DNA of 64,000 nucleotides from assembly GCF_000204055.1 (NCBI RefSeq), contig NW_006768791.1, positions 299,094-363,093 on the forward strand. The letters run 5' to 3'. This stretch comes from Melampsora larici-populina 98AG31 (lineage: Eukaryota > Basidiomycota > Pucciniomycetes > Pucciniales > Melampsoraceae). Under the pieces are notes generated by a model that was given only the letters and a program-made list of their open reading frames with translations, ran no database searches and was not told the DNA's origin. Below are positions 13,226 to 26,021 of the stretch, in pieces. The position numbers were made by a program, and so were the translations under genes. How positions within the stretch are numbered: position 1 is the stretch's first letter; the number at the start of each line of letters is the position of its first letter.

Positions 13226-14346
13226 TGAATTCATTGAATTGATTTTTTTTTGTTTGATGATAATGATGATGACGTGTTTGGTGAATCAAACTTGATGATT
13301 TTCTTTATTTTATGTATTTGTTTTTTTCTTTTGTCTGTCTATCAGATCTATGGTTTTTTTATAATAGTTTGGTAATAATTCATTTTTCTTTTTGCATTTA
13401 TCAACTTTCATTTATCTTTTCATATCAAACATAATGTATTGTTTTTTTCTTCTTCTTTTGGTTAATGTAGAGAGAGAAAGAGAGAGGTATGCATATTTAC
13501 AATCTAGTAAAAGGTGAGTAGAATCTATAGAATGAGAATGTGTTTTTTTTTAATGATGTAAAGAGTAATTTAATTTCAATTTGCATGTGTACTATGTACT
13601 TAAATCAATCTTCAGTTTGATATTTTCTTGGGACAAAGTTTTGGTTTGTGTTGTGTGGCGAGAAAATTGATAATTTTCAACAAAAGTAATGAAGAAGTTG
13701 TGTGTGCAAGTTCAACCAGGTATGTAAGTAAAGTGGTTCAAACTTCAATGAACTTGTAATCAAAACTGATTTCCAATCAAATGCTTTTGATAACAACTCA
13801 AGGGACTAGAGTACTAGAGCTTGAACTTGAAGAATGTCTTTCATAAAGATCTTCTCTTGATCTTGTTTTCAAAAAGAAGAAAGTTTTGATCAATGAAACA
13901 ATTGATGTAACATGGTGCAAAACCTTGGTCAAAGGAAATACATATTTTTTCATTTGAACATTGCATTGTAAAATGAACCTTCAGATTCTTACATTCCACT
14001 AATTTATCCTTTATCCATAGTAGCCTTGGTCAGAATCATACCCAAAAAGATCACATCAAGTTCTTCTTTTATTGTAAACTTGTTACATATCAAATCAGTC
14101 TCTGTGATGATGGTCTCATTTGACCTTTCATCCATCCGACTTTTCTTACAGTCTCTCGCCCAATCGTCTTCAGCTTGCTCAAAAGACACATTGGAAAGCA
14201 CATTCTGTGGAGTCGTTCTCACTTATCTCGAGTCCTCAGGGTATCAAACGAGGATAAAGCAATCACCAAGATAGTGGTAAGAATGAGATGATCGGACCTA
14301 AATACATACATGTGTATAAATATACATTTCTGAACTTGATGGTAGG
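13226..14346. other. Intergenic, between convergent genes
   Basis: AT-rich, with T-tracts (for example 13238-13252, 13320-13332, 13540-13550) suited to 3' ends of the flanking genes. A 72-82 codon frame at 14004-14274 exists on both strands, but I see no gene evidence for it. Confidence 0.4.
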
Positions 14347-15306
14347 TCATGATGAATGTCCCTTTTTCAACTCGCGTTCATCCCTGATCAATTTACCTTT
14401 CAACCTATCAATCTCAATCAACACCTTTAAGTTTGCCCACTTCAATTTCTTTTGTTCACGTTCTTCAATATCTAAAGTGAATTCTCCAGATTCACCTTTA
14501 CTACCAATTTGTTTGACGTATTCTGATCCATATCGATTTGTAGCGGGTAAAGGAGTAGGCGGGTGTTGGATGAGCTTATGATAAAATGTGTCAGTTGGTT
14601 CAGTAAAGACAATCTCATCGTATTGCCAAGAATGTATTGAAGGCTGCGTTACTGGTGCTTCGGGTTCAGTTGGTTTATCTGTTTCTGGCTTGGGTGATGG
14701 AGGGTTCTGAGTAGAGGCTTCGGTTTGTGAGGGTTCTTGAGCGACTTCATCAGGAATTGGATCGAGCCAAGGTGTATGTGTGAGTGGAGCAGGTTCAGTC
14801 CATTGATGAAATCTGAGTGCATGAGGTATTTGAATCGGTTTCTCTCCAGCTTCAGGTATAAAAAATATTTTAATCAAAATCACAAATTCTCCCCAACCTG
14901 TCTCGGTGATCTCAAATGGAGGTTTATCTACTGTTCGAATCGGATTCGTATATGAATCATGTAATTTAAAAGTCACCTTTCTAATATATTGTGAAATATC
15001 ATCTTGACCACCTAATACATCATCTCGTATCATTCGACTTTTTAAGATTGGAGAATCGGGTGGAGGTGAAGCTGCAGATCTGACTGCAATCGTCCATCTC
15101 ATGTTACGCTCTGGAATTTCACGTTCAGCTTCTGGAATAAGGGTTGCTACGCTTCCGTAGATGATTGGTCGATGAACCGCTACACCCTGAAATCGTTCGA
15201 GCAGAAGGAGATGAGAAGTAAATCACTTGGTAGTCGTTTGAGCTTTTTGCCATTGATGATGATCGGGATCTATTTGACTGACCCTAACGCGTCTTTTGTC
15301 GGCCAT
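14347..15306 (-). CDS. YAF9: YEATS-domain protein Yaf9 (SWR1/NuA4 subunit)
   Basis: Yaf9 reads acylated lysines on histone H3 and is shared by the SWR1 remodeller and the NuA4 acetyltransferase in the nucleus. Exon 1 is only 24 nt (15306-15283, MADKRRVR); a GTCAGT...CAG intron follows (15282-15187); exon 2 is 15186-14347. About 287 residues, close to the family's usual length. Seen: GVAVHRPIIYGSVATLIPEA, then RWTIAVRSA, a YEATS core with VTFKLHDSYTNPIRTVDKPP and the pocket segment TETGWGEFVILIKIFF. An acidic/Pro/Glu linker follows (about residues 140-190), then a C-terminal coiled-coil-like tail (LKVLIEIDRLKGKLIRDERE). The pocket His, the Ser in HDSY and the GWGEF aromatic are all present, so acyl-lysine binding looks intact. 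Confidence 0.92.
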
Positions 15307-15555
15307 GAGTATGAATTGATATGTCTCGTGGTTGGTTGTGTTATAAGACCTTGTGTTTTTATTATGAAAAGTGTTTGAATTATTTATGGAGTCGTGAACA
15401 AAGGTTTAGATACTTTTTGAGGGCTTAAGTCTTATGTACTGAGTTTCTGACTGTCAGAAACCAAGTATGACATCATTCGAGATTTAAGTTCACACTTGGT
15501 TTTGATCACTTTAAACTTGATCTTTGTTGCTTGTACCACCGTGACAACATCTATC
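15307..15555. promoter_or_regulatory. Divergent promoter of YAF9 and the DDHD phospholipase
   Basis: A 249 bp gap between two divergent starts. It contains a short inverted repeat, CTGAGTTTCTGA followed by CTGTCAGAAACC (about 15438-15462). The reading frame of the downstream gene is open back to an ATG at 15496, so the gap may be as small as 190 bp. Confidence 0.35.
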
Positions 15556-18500
15556 ATGCCCGAATTCAAGTCAAAGCCTCCCCTTATCACTCGTTTTCTT
15601 CACACTGGTCCAGCATTATCTGACTTTAACTCAATAGTACCTATCACAACAACTTCAAATACTTCAAATGCTACAGTCGCCACTTCTAATCAGACTCCGA
15701 CCGCCACAAGCTCAAAACCAGTGCCTGTTCGCATTCCAACTGTCTGTAGCGCGTTTAACAGTCAGGAGAATAAACTTCTTGAAAAGGCTTGGAAGAAGCT
15801 CAGTGAATCACAGAAAAGGCGGGCAAAGAAGCACTACAAACGCTCTGCCACCACCACCAATCTCGGCAAAAGTGGCAAGCATCATGCACCCAATGAAGGC
15901 CCGGGGGTAGAGGAAGCAACATCATCGGCGTGTACTGTCAAGAGTGGAAGGGCTTCGTCGACGTCTGAAATGAGTACTGGAGAGGATTTGCTGGACAAAC
16001 TAAACTTACTCCTAGGTGAACGATTGGCTATATAATTTCAAATGCGCACCAGACTCTTGCATCCACACTTCCCTTGGTGAAGTGTAGGAAGACGCACGAT
16101 CGATCATGGATCAAATCATATTGACTGATCTATTGACTCAATTCTAGACTCAAATCCATCTCAGCCGTCGGATAATCCCCCTCGACAAGATGAGATCAAT
16201 GTATTGATATCGGAAGATACAGCTGAAATAGATGGAAGTGAAGAAGAAGAAGAAAATTTGGTCTTAAACTTATCTCTTGATGACGAACCATTCATTATTC
16301 CGGTGGGATTGGATTCAATGTTCACTGTCGGTGAGCCTCGATGAATTTTATTCGGTATCAGTGGGACACAAACTTAGTGTTGTTACATCCTGCTACAAAT
16401 GCCCACTCTCGTCTCAATGCGACATTGGCGATGAAAATGATAAATACGATACAAAACAGATGTCAGACACTTGAAATTATCTCCGGCATTCTGGCAGGGT
16501 CCTAGCATCAACGTATTTCGAGGAGAATGGTTTTACGCTTCGAGTAGTAAATGTGAGTTGATAGAACGCTTATCCCGAAAGACATCTACCTCGATTCGGA
16601 CGCGATCGTTTCTTATTTAACAAGACTATTGTCCTAGCAAAATATTATCCCTGTGAACCGGAGTTGTGTGAGGAATTAGAGGAGGCTTATGAACGAATCA
16701 GACCTTGGGATTCGTCATACGAAGTAAGTTTGTCTACCACATCATATCCAGTCCCGCCATCGGGTGACTGATCATCCACAACGTATAGGACGAGATTCGC
16801 TCTGCACTTCAGATCGGTACAGAAGCAGAGGATAAGCTCAAGTTTCACCTTCCAAGTTACAATCACGACGTCATATTCCAATCACCATATCACGGTCGCA
16901 TCTACTCGACTGCAGTGAGCAGTCAATTGAGCAAGAAGCTGCTTACTAACTTCTTCGGTAGCATTTCCAGGAAACAAACACAATACAGTGGAGGAACGGT
17001 TGTGGTCAGAGGATGGAATAACATCCGTAAATGGAACAGTGCGGCCAACGAACAGCCCGATATCGCGAAAGCTGAAGATGTGCCTGTCCAAAACAAAGCA
17101 GCTAGTGGAACCAACACGACTGCTGATATGTTGGAAGAGGAAGGCGCCGAAGATGAAGCCTTGGGGGAAGTAACCCAGCTTGTACTCGTCATTCATGGCA
17201 TAGGGCAAAAGGTCAATTTACATTCATGATCCTCATTGCCCTTTTCGCAGGGTCGTGGCCACCTGCAAGTTAATCACTGACCTTACCTGATTTCTACCCG
17301 GTGTTGTCAAACACCTTCAATGTGTTCGACATTTTTTCGGCTATACCTCGACCCATATAGTTAGCCCAATCTTACGAGACTTTCGACTTTGTACATGCCT
17401 GTAATCAGTTGAGGTTGGAATGTAACAAAGTCACACAGTCTGACCCAAGGATGCCTAAGCTTCTGCAGAAGAGGAGGATCCAGCTCATTGTATGTCGCCC
17501 TCCCCGCGATCTGATCAATTCACTGAGACTCACATGTGGACATTTGTGGAGTAAGCCTATCAGATGGCGACACTCACTCAACTTTGAAATGGAAGGATTC
17601 GATGACGACGACTCTGGGACTGAACAGAGTGACGAGGAGGGTGGAGGTACCAATAAATTCACCATGCAGGATATTCAGGTGATTTATTTCTCTTTACCAG
17701 CTCCATTTCTTTATTCCTGTTACACTTCGAGTTCTTTTTCCGACTGGAGGTCTGGATGATTTCCTATCTAGGTTAAGGGTAGTATCAACTTTATTCGTGA
17801 GGTAATCACGGGTTTAGTCTTGGACGTACCTCTTTACATGTCTCCTAAGCAACATAAACTGATGACAGAAGCAGTAAAGGAGCAAGCCAACAAAGTTTAT
17901 CAACTGTTCTGCCGCCGTAACCCCTACTATACTGGAAAGAAAGTTTCAATCATCGCTCACAGTCTTGGTGCTGCCTTGACAGTCGACATCTTGTCTCTAC
18001 AACCCACCGAAGTCCCTGGGAACTCTTCATATGATCATATGGCTCGTGATGGGGATTCGTGCACGAATGAAAGAGACGCACGCCAGGAACGAGTTGAAGA
18101 CCGGCGGGAGAAAGAAAGCGAGAAAAGCCTCCAGTTCTGTTTCGGCACCGAAACTGTCTTTCTCGTGGGAAGTCCGGTATGTCGCGGGTTCTCTTCCAAG
18201 ACATTTGAATCGCAACCTGAAGAGCTTGTTATTGGTTGGCTAATGTCGCTCAAACTTCAACAGGTCGCATTTTTCTTCCATTTACACCGAGCACAATTGA
18301 TTGCAAGGTTACCTTCAAACAAGGCATCCGATCCATCAAGTGAATGGAAACGAAAAAAGAGAATTGCCACCGATGAGGTTGGCCGCTATGGGTGTCTAGC
18401 AGCAGAAAACGTCTACAATGTCTATATCTCCACTGACCCTGTATCATATTGTGAGTGTTATCCAACATCTCTTCTGAAAAGAATGTCGCTGATTTGATTT

Positions 18501-19643
18501 GAATTTATGGGCTTAATGTCGGTACAGGTATGAATGCATGTTGAGTTTCTCAATCTGACTTGTATCCTTTCCTTCTATGTACACCCTGCCTATGGATGAC
18601 GCACATGGGCCTATGTGCCTCGATAGCAGAGCAGAAACATCAGCTATTTGGCAGTTTTTCTGATCTACTCAAGTGTCAACTGTACTATAGAAGTGCCTAT
18701 ATGTAGAAAATCCACGGCAGAAAATATGGGCATTTGTTGACGCAGAACTTCTCCCCACTTTACTCGACACGAACAGGTGTCGATTCCAAGTTCGTGAACA
18801 AATTTTGTACCATGTCTACTATGATGTAAGATGATCTGCTAACGTTTTTATCGATGCCTGCTCGTGATCAACCGTTGATGTTGATGAAAAAGATATGCGA
18901 AGCAGATACGGCCGATCGATGTCACCTCCATGACCCAAAACATCTTGACTTTGTTTGAATCTCGCGCATCAATCAATGAAAAAAGAGGAATCAAACATAT
19001 AGGTTCATTAGCATCAATCTCATCAATTATCCTGAAACGCTCAAGCTGGTTCAGATCTCCAAAGCCTGACTGTAAACCAGACACACCTGCGATTGAGGAG
19101 CTTTTAATCGAGACGAATGGCGCAGAGGACGCTGAGTCAACTCAAGAGCAACAAGCTGATCGGAAGCGGCCAATTTCAAGGACTTCAAATAAGCAGAATA
19201 GCTCAGTGAGTGAAACTATCAATGTAAAGAAGAGGCGGGATGATGTTTCTGATGCTCAACTCAGGTAAGCTTCTATCATGACTACTATCAATGAGCTCTT
19301 CCAAAGGGTCTCATAGGACTCGTAAATAAAAGTTGAGTTTTTGACCATATCTGTGGATAGATTCGAGGCTTTGAATCCTACTGGATGTGTAGATTTTGTG
19401 ATCCCTAGTTTAGGAATGAACCAATATCTAGATATGGTAAATAAACATTACCATCTCGTTTTCCATCATTGATCTTCGTTTTTGATCCTGGGATTTGTTT
19501 TTGGGGGGGTTTTTTAGGTCACAGCTCATGCAGCATATTGGTCAGAGCCTAGGTTTGCTAAATTTGTTTTAACTCAATTACTTGGTGATCGAGAATTGTT
19601 AAAGGAAGTTGGAGATTTAGAAAGAGATCAAGTTGAAAGATGA
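15556..19643 (+). CDS. DDHD-domain phospholipase A1 (PA-PLA1-like)
   Basis: Intracellular phospholipase A1 of the DDHD/Sec23IP group, acting on phosphatidic acid and related lipids at membranes. Start MPEFKSKPPLITRFLHTGPA at 15556; an ATG at 15496 is an in-frame alternative. Seen in order: an N-terminal region with FWQGPSINVFRGEWFYA (about 16470-16545), PRFGRDRFLFNKT, a linker segment, TQLVLVIHGIGQK (about 17170-17210), the nucleophile elbow IIAHSLGAALTVDIL (about 17945-17995), the DDHD domain starting ETVFLVGSPV (about 18145-18180), VYNVYISTDPVSY (about 18410-18450) and the terminal block SLGMNQYLDMVTAHAAYW (about 19408-19545). Stop at 19643. The elbow GxSxG first Gly is replaced by Ala (AHSLGAA), as in some members. 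One intron near 18540-18893 (about 350 bp) is long for this gene. The low-complexity insert at 19090-19260 is acidic and Ser-rich. Exon borders are approximate. Confidence 0.85.
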
Positions 19644-20538
19644 ATGAAGGATAGTAATTTGTTAGAATTTGAAGTTGTATGTCATGATACATAGACGGCA
19701 AGTAACAATTTGTAAACACGTTTTGAATTTTTCTAGATTTTGGTTTCGGGAAATCAAAGTTCCTTATTGATAATCATGGTCTACGGTGCTTTTGAGTGAT
19801 TGATGATATGTCAGGCGAGACCTATGCACGTACAATGTCTTTTTGGCTGCCAATTAATGTGGTTGAAAGAGGGTGTCAGCCGAGTCACAGAACTCAAGGA
19901 CTTGACCCAATTGGAGTCTAGAACTTTTTCTTGATTCCAAGTCGGTCTCATAATTTCATCATCATTTTTTAAAACTAATGATGTACAACAAATCACTAGG
20001 TCTTGATGTTAACCTCATAGCAATAAATCAAGTCATGGCTAGAGACAAGGTAAATTGAAGCAACCAAGGCTCTTCTACAATTCACACCAAATCAAACAGT
20101 AAAGAGCATCTGTCCATTTCATTTGTCCATAAGAATCTCTTAGCGTGTTGTCTGTCTGGGGAGCTCCCGCTCCCGGCTCCCGGCTCCTTCCACAGGCTTG
20201 TCGTGGATGGATGATCGTGTATCTCTCGAAATAATGTACAAGGGCAAAGCAGCATTACTCGAATGTTGCTGTTCCATAGGTCTGTATGAATGCATGAATA
20301 ACAGGCTCAAGATCATGAACCTTACTCATAATCAGATGTATGATCTTGTAAAATGAATGGACATCTTATTCCCGAGTGATTTGATTGCATTGTTGACTGG
20401 GAGGTATATGTAGTAGGATGTAGGGTCCCGCTTACATACCTCAACAAATAACCCATTAACCCAGATTTGGCAATATCATTCATCCGCCATTCGCTCACAA
20501 GTGTTGGAGATTAGCTGGGCGCATATGTGTGTACATAC

Positions 20539-20631
20539 TACAGTCGATTTCAGAAAGCTTGGAAACTTTTGCCCGCCAAACTTGGGCAAATTGGCGCGGA
20601 ATTCTTTCCAAGCTTTGTGAAATTGACTGTA
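20539..20631. repeat. 93 bp MITE-like palindrome
   Basis: Inverted arms of about 27 bp: TACAGTCGATTTCAGAAAGC continuing to TTGGAAA on the left, and the complement of TACAGTCAATTTCACAAAGC continuing to TTGGAAA on the right, with three mismatches. A short GC-rich loop lies between. No flanking duplication was established. Confidence 0.6.
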
Positions 20632-20814
20632 ACTCAACCACGAAATATCTTTTCAAAAACTAGCGTCTAGAAAGCCGTGGCCCCCTTTCGATGTGCCACA
20701 TGGAGATTTGTCAACTACAGCCGATGTAAGAACTAATGGCAGTTTTTTGAGAAATTGTGTCGTCGCCGGATTTTTCTCTCAAAGTCCAAAACTCAAAAAT
20801 TTTGCACTTTCAGA

Positions 20815-20859
20815 CTGAACTATACTGTCCTTGATGAATGATTGGACAGAATAGTTCAG
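20815..20859. repeat. Short hairpin
   Basis: CTGAACTATACTGTCC pairs with GGACAGAATAGTTCAG, 16 bp arms with one or two mismatches and a 13 bp loop. It lies about 400 bp upstream of the start of the next gene, so it may belong to its promoter or be a relic of a small element. Confidence 0.5.
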
Positions 20860-21257
20860 CATTTCCTTAGATTTCCATCTCATACGTCTTCGTATTCTCC
20901 CTCACTCGTCTCTCAATTCCGGCTATCCATCTCCCCAACGAATGGCCGGAAAAACGCTTCTCCAACGACCAATCATGTCACTCGATAGGAAAGCACCCTA
21001 CACCTCGACATTCAAATACTCCACCTCCAACCTGCTTCATCAAATCGCCACGATCTTTCATCCTGATCTCATCGATTCTGTTTTCACAATTTGCGTATTA
21101 TCTACCAAATCGTCACTATCCATAAATTATCACTCGTATCAATTTTCTCCGTTTATTCATCACAAACTCTCCATCCAACTTCTTCCGTTCAACGTTTGTC
21201 ACATTCATCCTATTTCACTCGATCCTATGTTAATCTGGATTTTTACAGTTTTCCGAC

Positions 21258-23253
21258 ATGTCCAACTCACCATTGACGGCGCCGGCTACAACCGCCTCGA
21301 CTGGCTACATGAACTCATGTGAGTGCATCCTTAACACATCCTTTCTCGACATTTCAACTGATTCCTTTTCTATTTTCAGTGTTTGAATTGCCTGATCAAA
21401 GAGTGGGAGACGATAGACGAGCAACCTGTAACCGACAAGATCCTTTACTGAAAGTTGGCACGCCAGGTCGAGATCAATTCGATCAAAACAATCTGATGAC
21501 TTTCGAGGTTAGATTCAAGATCTATACCGATCAGGAGGTCGATATCAATTCTCCGGATCCGAGCACCCCCAAGGTTGCGGCTGGTAAGAAGGCTGCGAAG
21601 AGTTCCAAACTCAATCTCATTGATTCCAAAGCAATCAACAATGGGAAACTTGAAACAAAGATTTGCCCGTTTGGCAAGAGTTTGAATGAAATCAAGGACC
21701 TTGTCGCTGATGCCTGTGAAAAGTACGAGGGAGGTATGAAACAGGTCATTCTCCATAGTCCGTTATTGCCTGATTTAAAGTGGATGGCTACTATCGGACG
21801 CTCCAAGTTCATTCTTGAGGATTATGAACAATGGCAAAATTTGGTCAATGCTCTTGAGAAATCGACTAATAAGAAATGTACTGTCGCTATCAAGAATGAT
21901 AAGGTGCAAGTCAAAGCTAAAGAGGTTAATATGGCAAGTTTGGTTTCTGCTCAATTGTTGTCCTCTTTCTTCCTCTTTTATCCTTGAGTCTGACTCATTT
22001 GTTTTGACAGGCCTCTGCCACTAAGAAGCTCATCACGATGACTACTGGAGGCGGATCGGGAGAACAAGAATCCGAGGTGAGTGAGTATATCACATACAAT
22101 CATGGATGTTTTTATTGATTGGCCTATTCTCTCGCTCGTTCACAGGCAGCAGTGAAAGAGCAAGAGTTGCGTACTCTTGCTAACGAGATATTTAGCAAAC
22201 ATGCGATCGAAAAGTCCAACGGTGGCCCTGGAAAGATCTTAACTACGCCCTGGGATCCAACATGTCAATATAAATTGACTTACCACGGTGCCTGGATTTG
22301 GGCACAAGGTGCTGTAAGTCATCTTTCCGTCGCTTTTGACCATGTTTTTCGTATCTGACTACAACCTATCAATATAGGTGGCCAACATTGCGACCACCGA
22401 TATACCGCCGAATACATCCGAGTTCCGCTACGAGGTCAAGAAGAATCGGTGGATCCACCCTGACATGGGGGTGGATCATCGAGTTCAACTTCGTTTACAA
22501 GGTAAACCTCAAGGAGCCCAAGGATTCGACACCGCAGATCATCCTATTCAACACGGTGGATCCGGTTCCAAGAAGAATCCTACCTACAAACATTCCTCGA
22601 TCTCCCATTCCAGCTCCATGCCCAATATGAAGGCGGACATGGTGAAGATAGGTGAAAAGCGGGTTGCATCCAACCCTGGGGAGATGCTTGATATCAAGCC
22701 CGACCTGAAGAAGATCAAGGTCGAACCAGGTGAGCTAACATTCATGGAATACCAACTTCGATAGACTTACTTACTGATAGTTATCGGAATCTCCTTCTCC
22801 AGATTTCAGCAATACCATCAATGATCCAATATATGTCTCTAGCGAATTCAAAAGCGACTGGCAAAGTGAAAGTGAAAGTCGCAGTATCTCCATCAAGTTC
22901 GAGCTCCCCTCCACCGCTCACTCGGTGGAATTGGAATTGTTCCTCTCCAACTGCAACATAGCGTTTGAAGACGAAAAGACCAGAACCCTAATCAAAGAAG
23001 CCGGGTTTAAGTCGTGGACCGACTTCATCCCAAGCCTCCAGCTCACTGAATCCACCCTGACCTCCAAGGGTATCGACCGACAAATAGCCAACCGGCTATT
23101 GACTGAAGCTCAAGCTCGTTTCTCAAAGTGTAAGCAGTTTCTTTTCATTTCGAACTCCCAAATGTAACCCTTTGAACTGATTAAATGCCCTCTTTCCGTG
23201 TGTATGCCATCTCAGTGCAGAATGTATCCAAAAAAAAAGAGGTATTTGACTGA
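21258..23253 (+). CDS. Seven-exon protein of unknown function with SAM-like C-terminus
   Basis: I do not recognise the full-length family. Exons as read: 21258-21318, 21380-21933, 22011-22076, 22146-22313, 22378-22729, 22803-23129 and 23216-23253; they join in frame to about 521 residues. Start is MSNSPLTAPATTASTGYMNS. The N-terminal 200 residues (LMTFEVRFKIYTDQEVDI ... QVILHSPLLPDLKWMATIGR ... CTVAIKNDKVQVKAKEVN) look like a folded domain. A Gly-rich turn, a Trp-rich block (TTPWDPTCQYKLTYHGAWIW), a charged linker and a final helical domain (about residues 425-500) follow; the last has the LxxFLSNCNIAFEDEKTR ... GFKSWTDFI pattern of SAM-like folds. Intron 2 may be a GC-AG intron (donor GCAAGT at 21934); a GT donor nine bases upstream (21925) would also keep the frame. 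DNA- or RNA-related scaffolding is possible but unproved. Confidence 0.7.
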
Positions 23254-23621
23254 CTTACATTAAATATATATCTAAGCAGCATCACATTGTTGTCCGAAGT
23301 CTTAACCCTGTTGTTGTCCTGTACCTTTCCGAAATGATCTAAGTCTTGTCTTTGATAGATATGGCTATAAAAATATATATATCGAGTTATGTTCACTTGT
23401 TCTTGATTACGTACCTCTTCCAAATCTACTTATCTAAATTGATTTCCTATTATATCTATTTGTCGAAATTGAATGAAAATTAAAGTCCTTTGAAAGTCAG
23501 AATCCAATAAAACGAACCTTAGTCAAGTGTGATACCGGAGGTCCCATCAGCACGTCCTGAACGTTTTAGAGCAAAGTCCACGGTGATTAAATTCAAGGCT
23601 TCCATGACCTATAACCAAAAA

Positions 23622-23727
23622 GGCACTTGACCTTTAACCAAAAAGGCACTCTCAACTAAGTTTGCTCGTGTAAAGGCACTTGACCTTTAACAAAAAAGGC
23701 ACTCTCAACGAAGTTTGCTTGTGTTCA
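23622..23727 (+). repeat. Tandem direct repeat, two copies, period 53 bp
   Basis: The unit begins GGCACTTGACCTTTAACC and continues through AAAAAGGCACTCTCAAC to AAGTTTGCT. Copy 1 starts at 23622, copy 2 at 23675, with only a few differences. A further partial AACCAAAAAGGCACT lies just upstream. It is next to the 3' side of the decayed transposase. Confidence 0.75.
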
Positions 23728-23886
23728 GACTTAGTGTGAAACTGGTGAAGCAAGTCTTCTTGCAAGAGCAAGAGGCTTGGTTTGATTACTGATAGCACGC
23801 ACATAAGGAATTTTGTATATAAAATATAATGGAAGTTACAAGTCATATCAATAACCTTTGCAATTTATTTAGAATTCAACAAAGTA

Positions 23887-25010
23887 TCAAATATAGCGAC
23901 AACTGTGGAACATTTTGGTGCAAAGTTGCGCTGTGAATAAATTCATACAGGTTACAAATATAGATACCTCTTCCCCAGCAACATTGATTGCAAGATGCAG
24001 CGCTCTGCTTCTTTTCAGACGAGATTTGAGCGGTGAAAAGGCCAATTCGATGGGATTGAAATCCGGTGAATACGCTGGAAGATAGAGTAGCCGGATTCCT
24101 CGGGCTTCACAAAGCTCAGCAATGTTCCCTCCGTGATGGATAGGAGCATTATCCATCACAAGGACGGAATTTCTCGCCGGCCAAGGATTCATAGCTGGCA
24201 ACTACATAATGCAAGATTCCATAAGTCAGTCAACTGAGAAACAAAAACGCAGAAAAAAAGAGACTTACTAATTGATCTTCTAAGTAAGCCTCGAAATCAA
24301 TTCTTGAGTATCCGCCGGGCTGGATAGCTAAGGCCACCAGGCCTCCTAAGGAGATGGCTGGTAATACAGACCATCTCTGAGACCGAGTTGCCCTCTCAAG
24401 CCGCGCAGTGCGTTCGCCACGTGGTGCCCGTGCGTAATCGCGGTATAGATGGCGTTTGTTCACTGCAGTTTCATCTTTAAGAAAGATGTATGATCAGTAC
24501 AGGATCATAACTAACCATAAGGAAGAAAAGATAAATATGTCACTCACCGGTGAAAACAAGGCATTGCGGATCGATGCCAAAGATCTGACCAATATAAGCT
24601 CCTCGCGCTTCTGCCGATTGATTCGGATGGACTGTGCGAGCCTTCTTGCGAGTCCATCCGAGGCGCAATCACAGTTCGTTGGAAAGAGTCTTGAGGGACA
24701 CCACAAAGCCAAAACGATTGATGATTTTCTCTTGAAGCTCGTCTAGAAACAAGGTTGGATCGTGTTGAAGCGACTCAAGAATGAATTCCTGCTGAGCTGG
24801 ACCTAAAACTGGGCGAGCACCTGGGGTCATGTGATTTTCGGGGTTTGTGATGACGCTTCAAGTTGTCTGATACAAGTCAAACCATCGGCGGACTGATGAG
24901 AGGGAAACGTCGACGCCAAGGGTCGCAACGATATCATGGAACCGAATGCCACGCATGACCATCCGAACCACGACCAGCTTGATTTCGGCGGGATAGGTGT
25001 TGATGGGCAT
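23887..25010 (-). pseudogene. Decayed Tc1/mariner (IS630-like) DDE transposase
   Basis: Start-like MPINTYPAEIKLVVVRMVMR at 25010, a helix-turn-helix segment (RFHDIVATLGVDVSLSSVRR), then a frame break with an in-frame TGA at 24860-24858, a second HTH-like stretch (DPTLFLDELQEKIINRFG), an in-frame TGA at 24671-24669 within NEL*LRLGWTRKKA, an exon with DETAVNKRHLYRDYARAPRG (catalytic Asp, about 24480-24410) and an exon with VLVMDNAPIHH and YLPAYSPDFNPIELAFSPLK (Asp and Glu of the DDE triad, about 24165-24030). Two introns appear intact (donors GTGAGT and GTAAGT). Two breaks make it inactive. The second TGA fits a CGA-to-TGA change. Terminal repeats were not found. Confidence 0.85.
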
Positions 25011-25591
25011 CTTTCAAAAGAACAATGTCAGTATTGCGAGGTAGTGTGGGAAAAACGAAAAAAACTCACAATTTATGGATCCGAGTGAGATTTGATGAGA
25101 CACTTTGTTTGATGTGATTCGAAGAACTGAAATCGAGGTGTTTTCAGTGGGTGCGAAGGGCAGATTGGTGGGTTCTGACTGCTTGAAGTGATATGAAGGA
25201 GGTGGAAGTTCTCCAAATCAAGAAGAAACAGCGGCCAACGTTCGTAGCCGGAAGCCACTACGTGCGGGCCACTGAACAACAACAGAAGATTCGATGTGAA
25301 CAATGGGAAGTTTGAGAGAAATCGTGATGCGAGTGATGAAGAAATGGAAAATTGTGGTCGAAGGAGGGAATGTTTGGAACGAAAATCAAAACGGTAAACA
25401 GGGAATACCCCCCCCAAAAAAAAAGAAAAAAAAAATCCATTAACCGGGTCCGGTATGGGACAGTGGAGTGTAATGGGAATATAAGGAGAGAGAAATTTAA
25501 ACTTACATGTAAAGCGGGTACATTAAAGTTTTTGATCTCATAAGGTGATTTTCGAGTTTTGGACGTCTTAATTTAATCCGGCAATGACACA
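25011..25591. other. Flank of the Tc1/mariner relic
   Basis: No gene seen. Contains a C-run/A-run stretch at 25408-25436. This should include the upstream part of the element, but I could not match terminal repeats to the other side. Confidence 0.35.
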
Positions 25592-26021
25592 TTAGGGCGG
25601 TTCAAGAAGGGCTTTTACAGCCTTTTTTAAAATTTTAAATCAGTTTTGGGAGCCTTAAATTATAAGTAAAATTTTAAGTTGGTGAACCACCTTTAGAGGT
25701 GGTTCACTGTTTTGCGATCTCATGAATTGTCTTAAAATTTATAAAGCTTTCCAAAGAATCAGGAACATTTGAGCAAAAAAAATTACGATTTGTCTTTTTT
25801 CCAAACATTAGTTGTTCCTGGATGTAACGGTTTTTTGTCCAAATTTTTTTTTGGATTTTTTTCTTCTCTTTCATTAACAACATCATTTGAACAAGGAGGG
25901 TCCAAACACACATCAAGCCCCTCATCGAAAACGGACGCGGGGCGGATCACTTTGGTTTATGCTTTTCTTGGTCTGGCCAAACTCCTGCGGTCACGTCGAC
26001 ACCCTCGGCTTTCACGCATGG

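Larger units (their letters stand above)
19644..21257. other. Intergenic region with small inverted-repeat elements
   Basis: No gene supported. A 126-codon frame at 20942 overlaps the leader of the next gene and has no recognisable motif. The region carries a MITE-like palindrome (20539-20631), a hairpin (20815-20859) and a CCCGGCTCCCGGCTCC duplication near 20169-20187. Confidence 0.5.

Noticed and set aside
20942..21322. 126-codon plus-strand ORF
   Set aside because: Overlaps the leader and first exon of the 21258 gene in another frame; no recognisable protein features.
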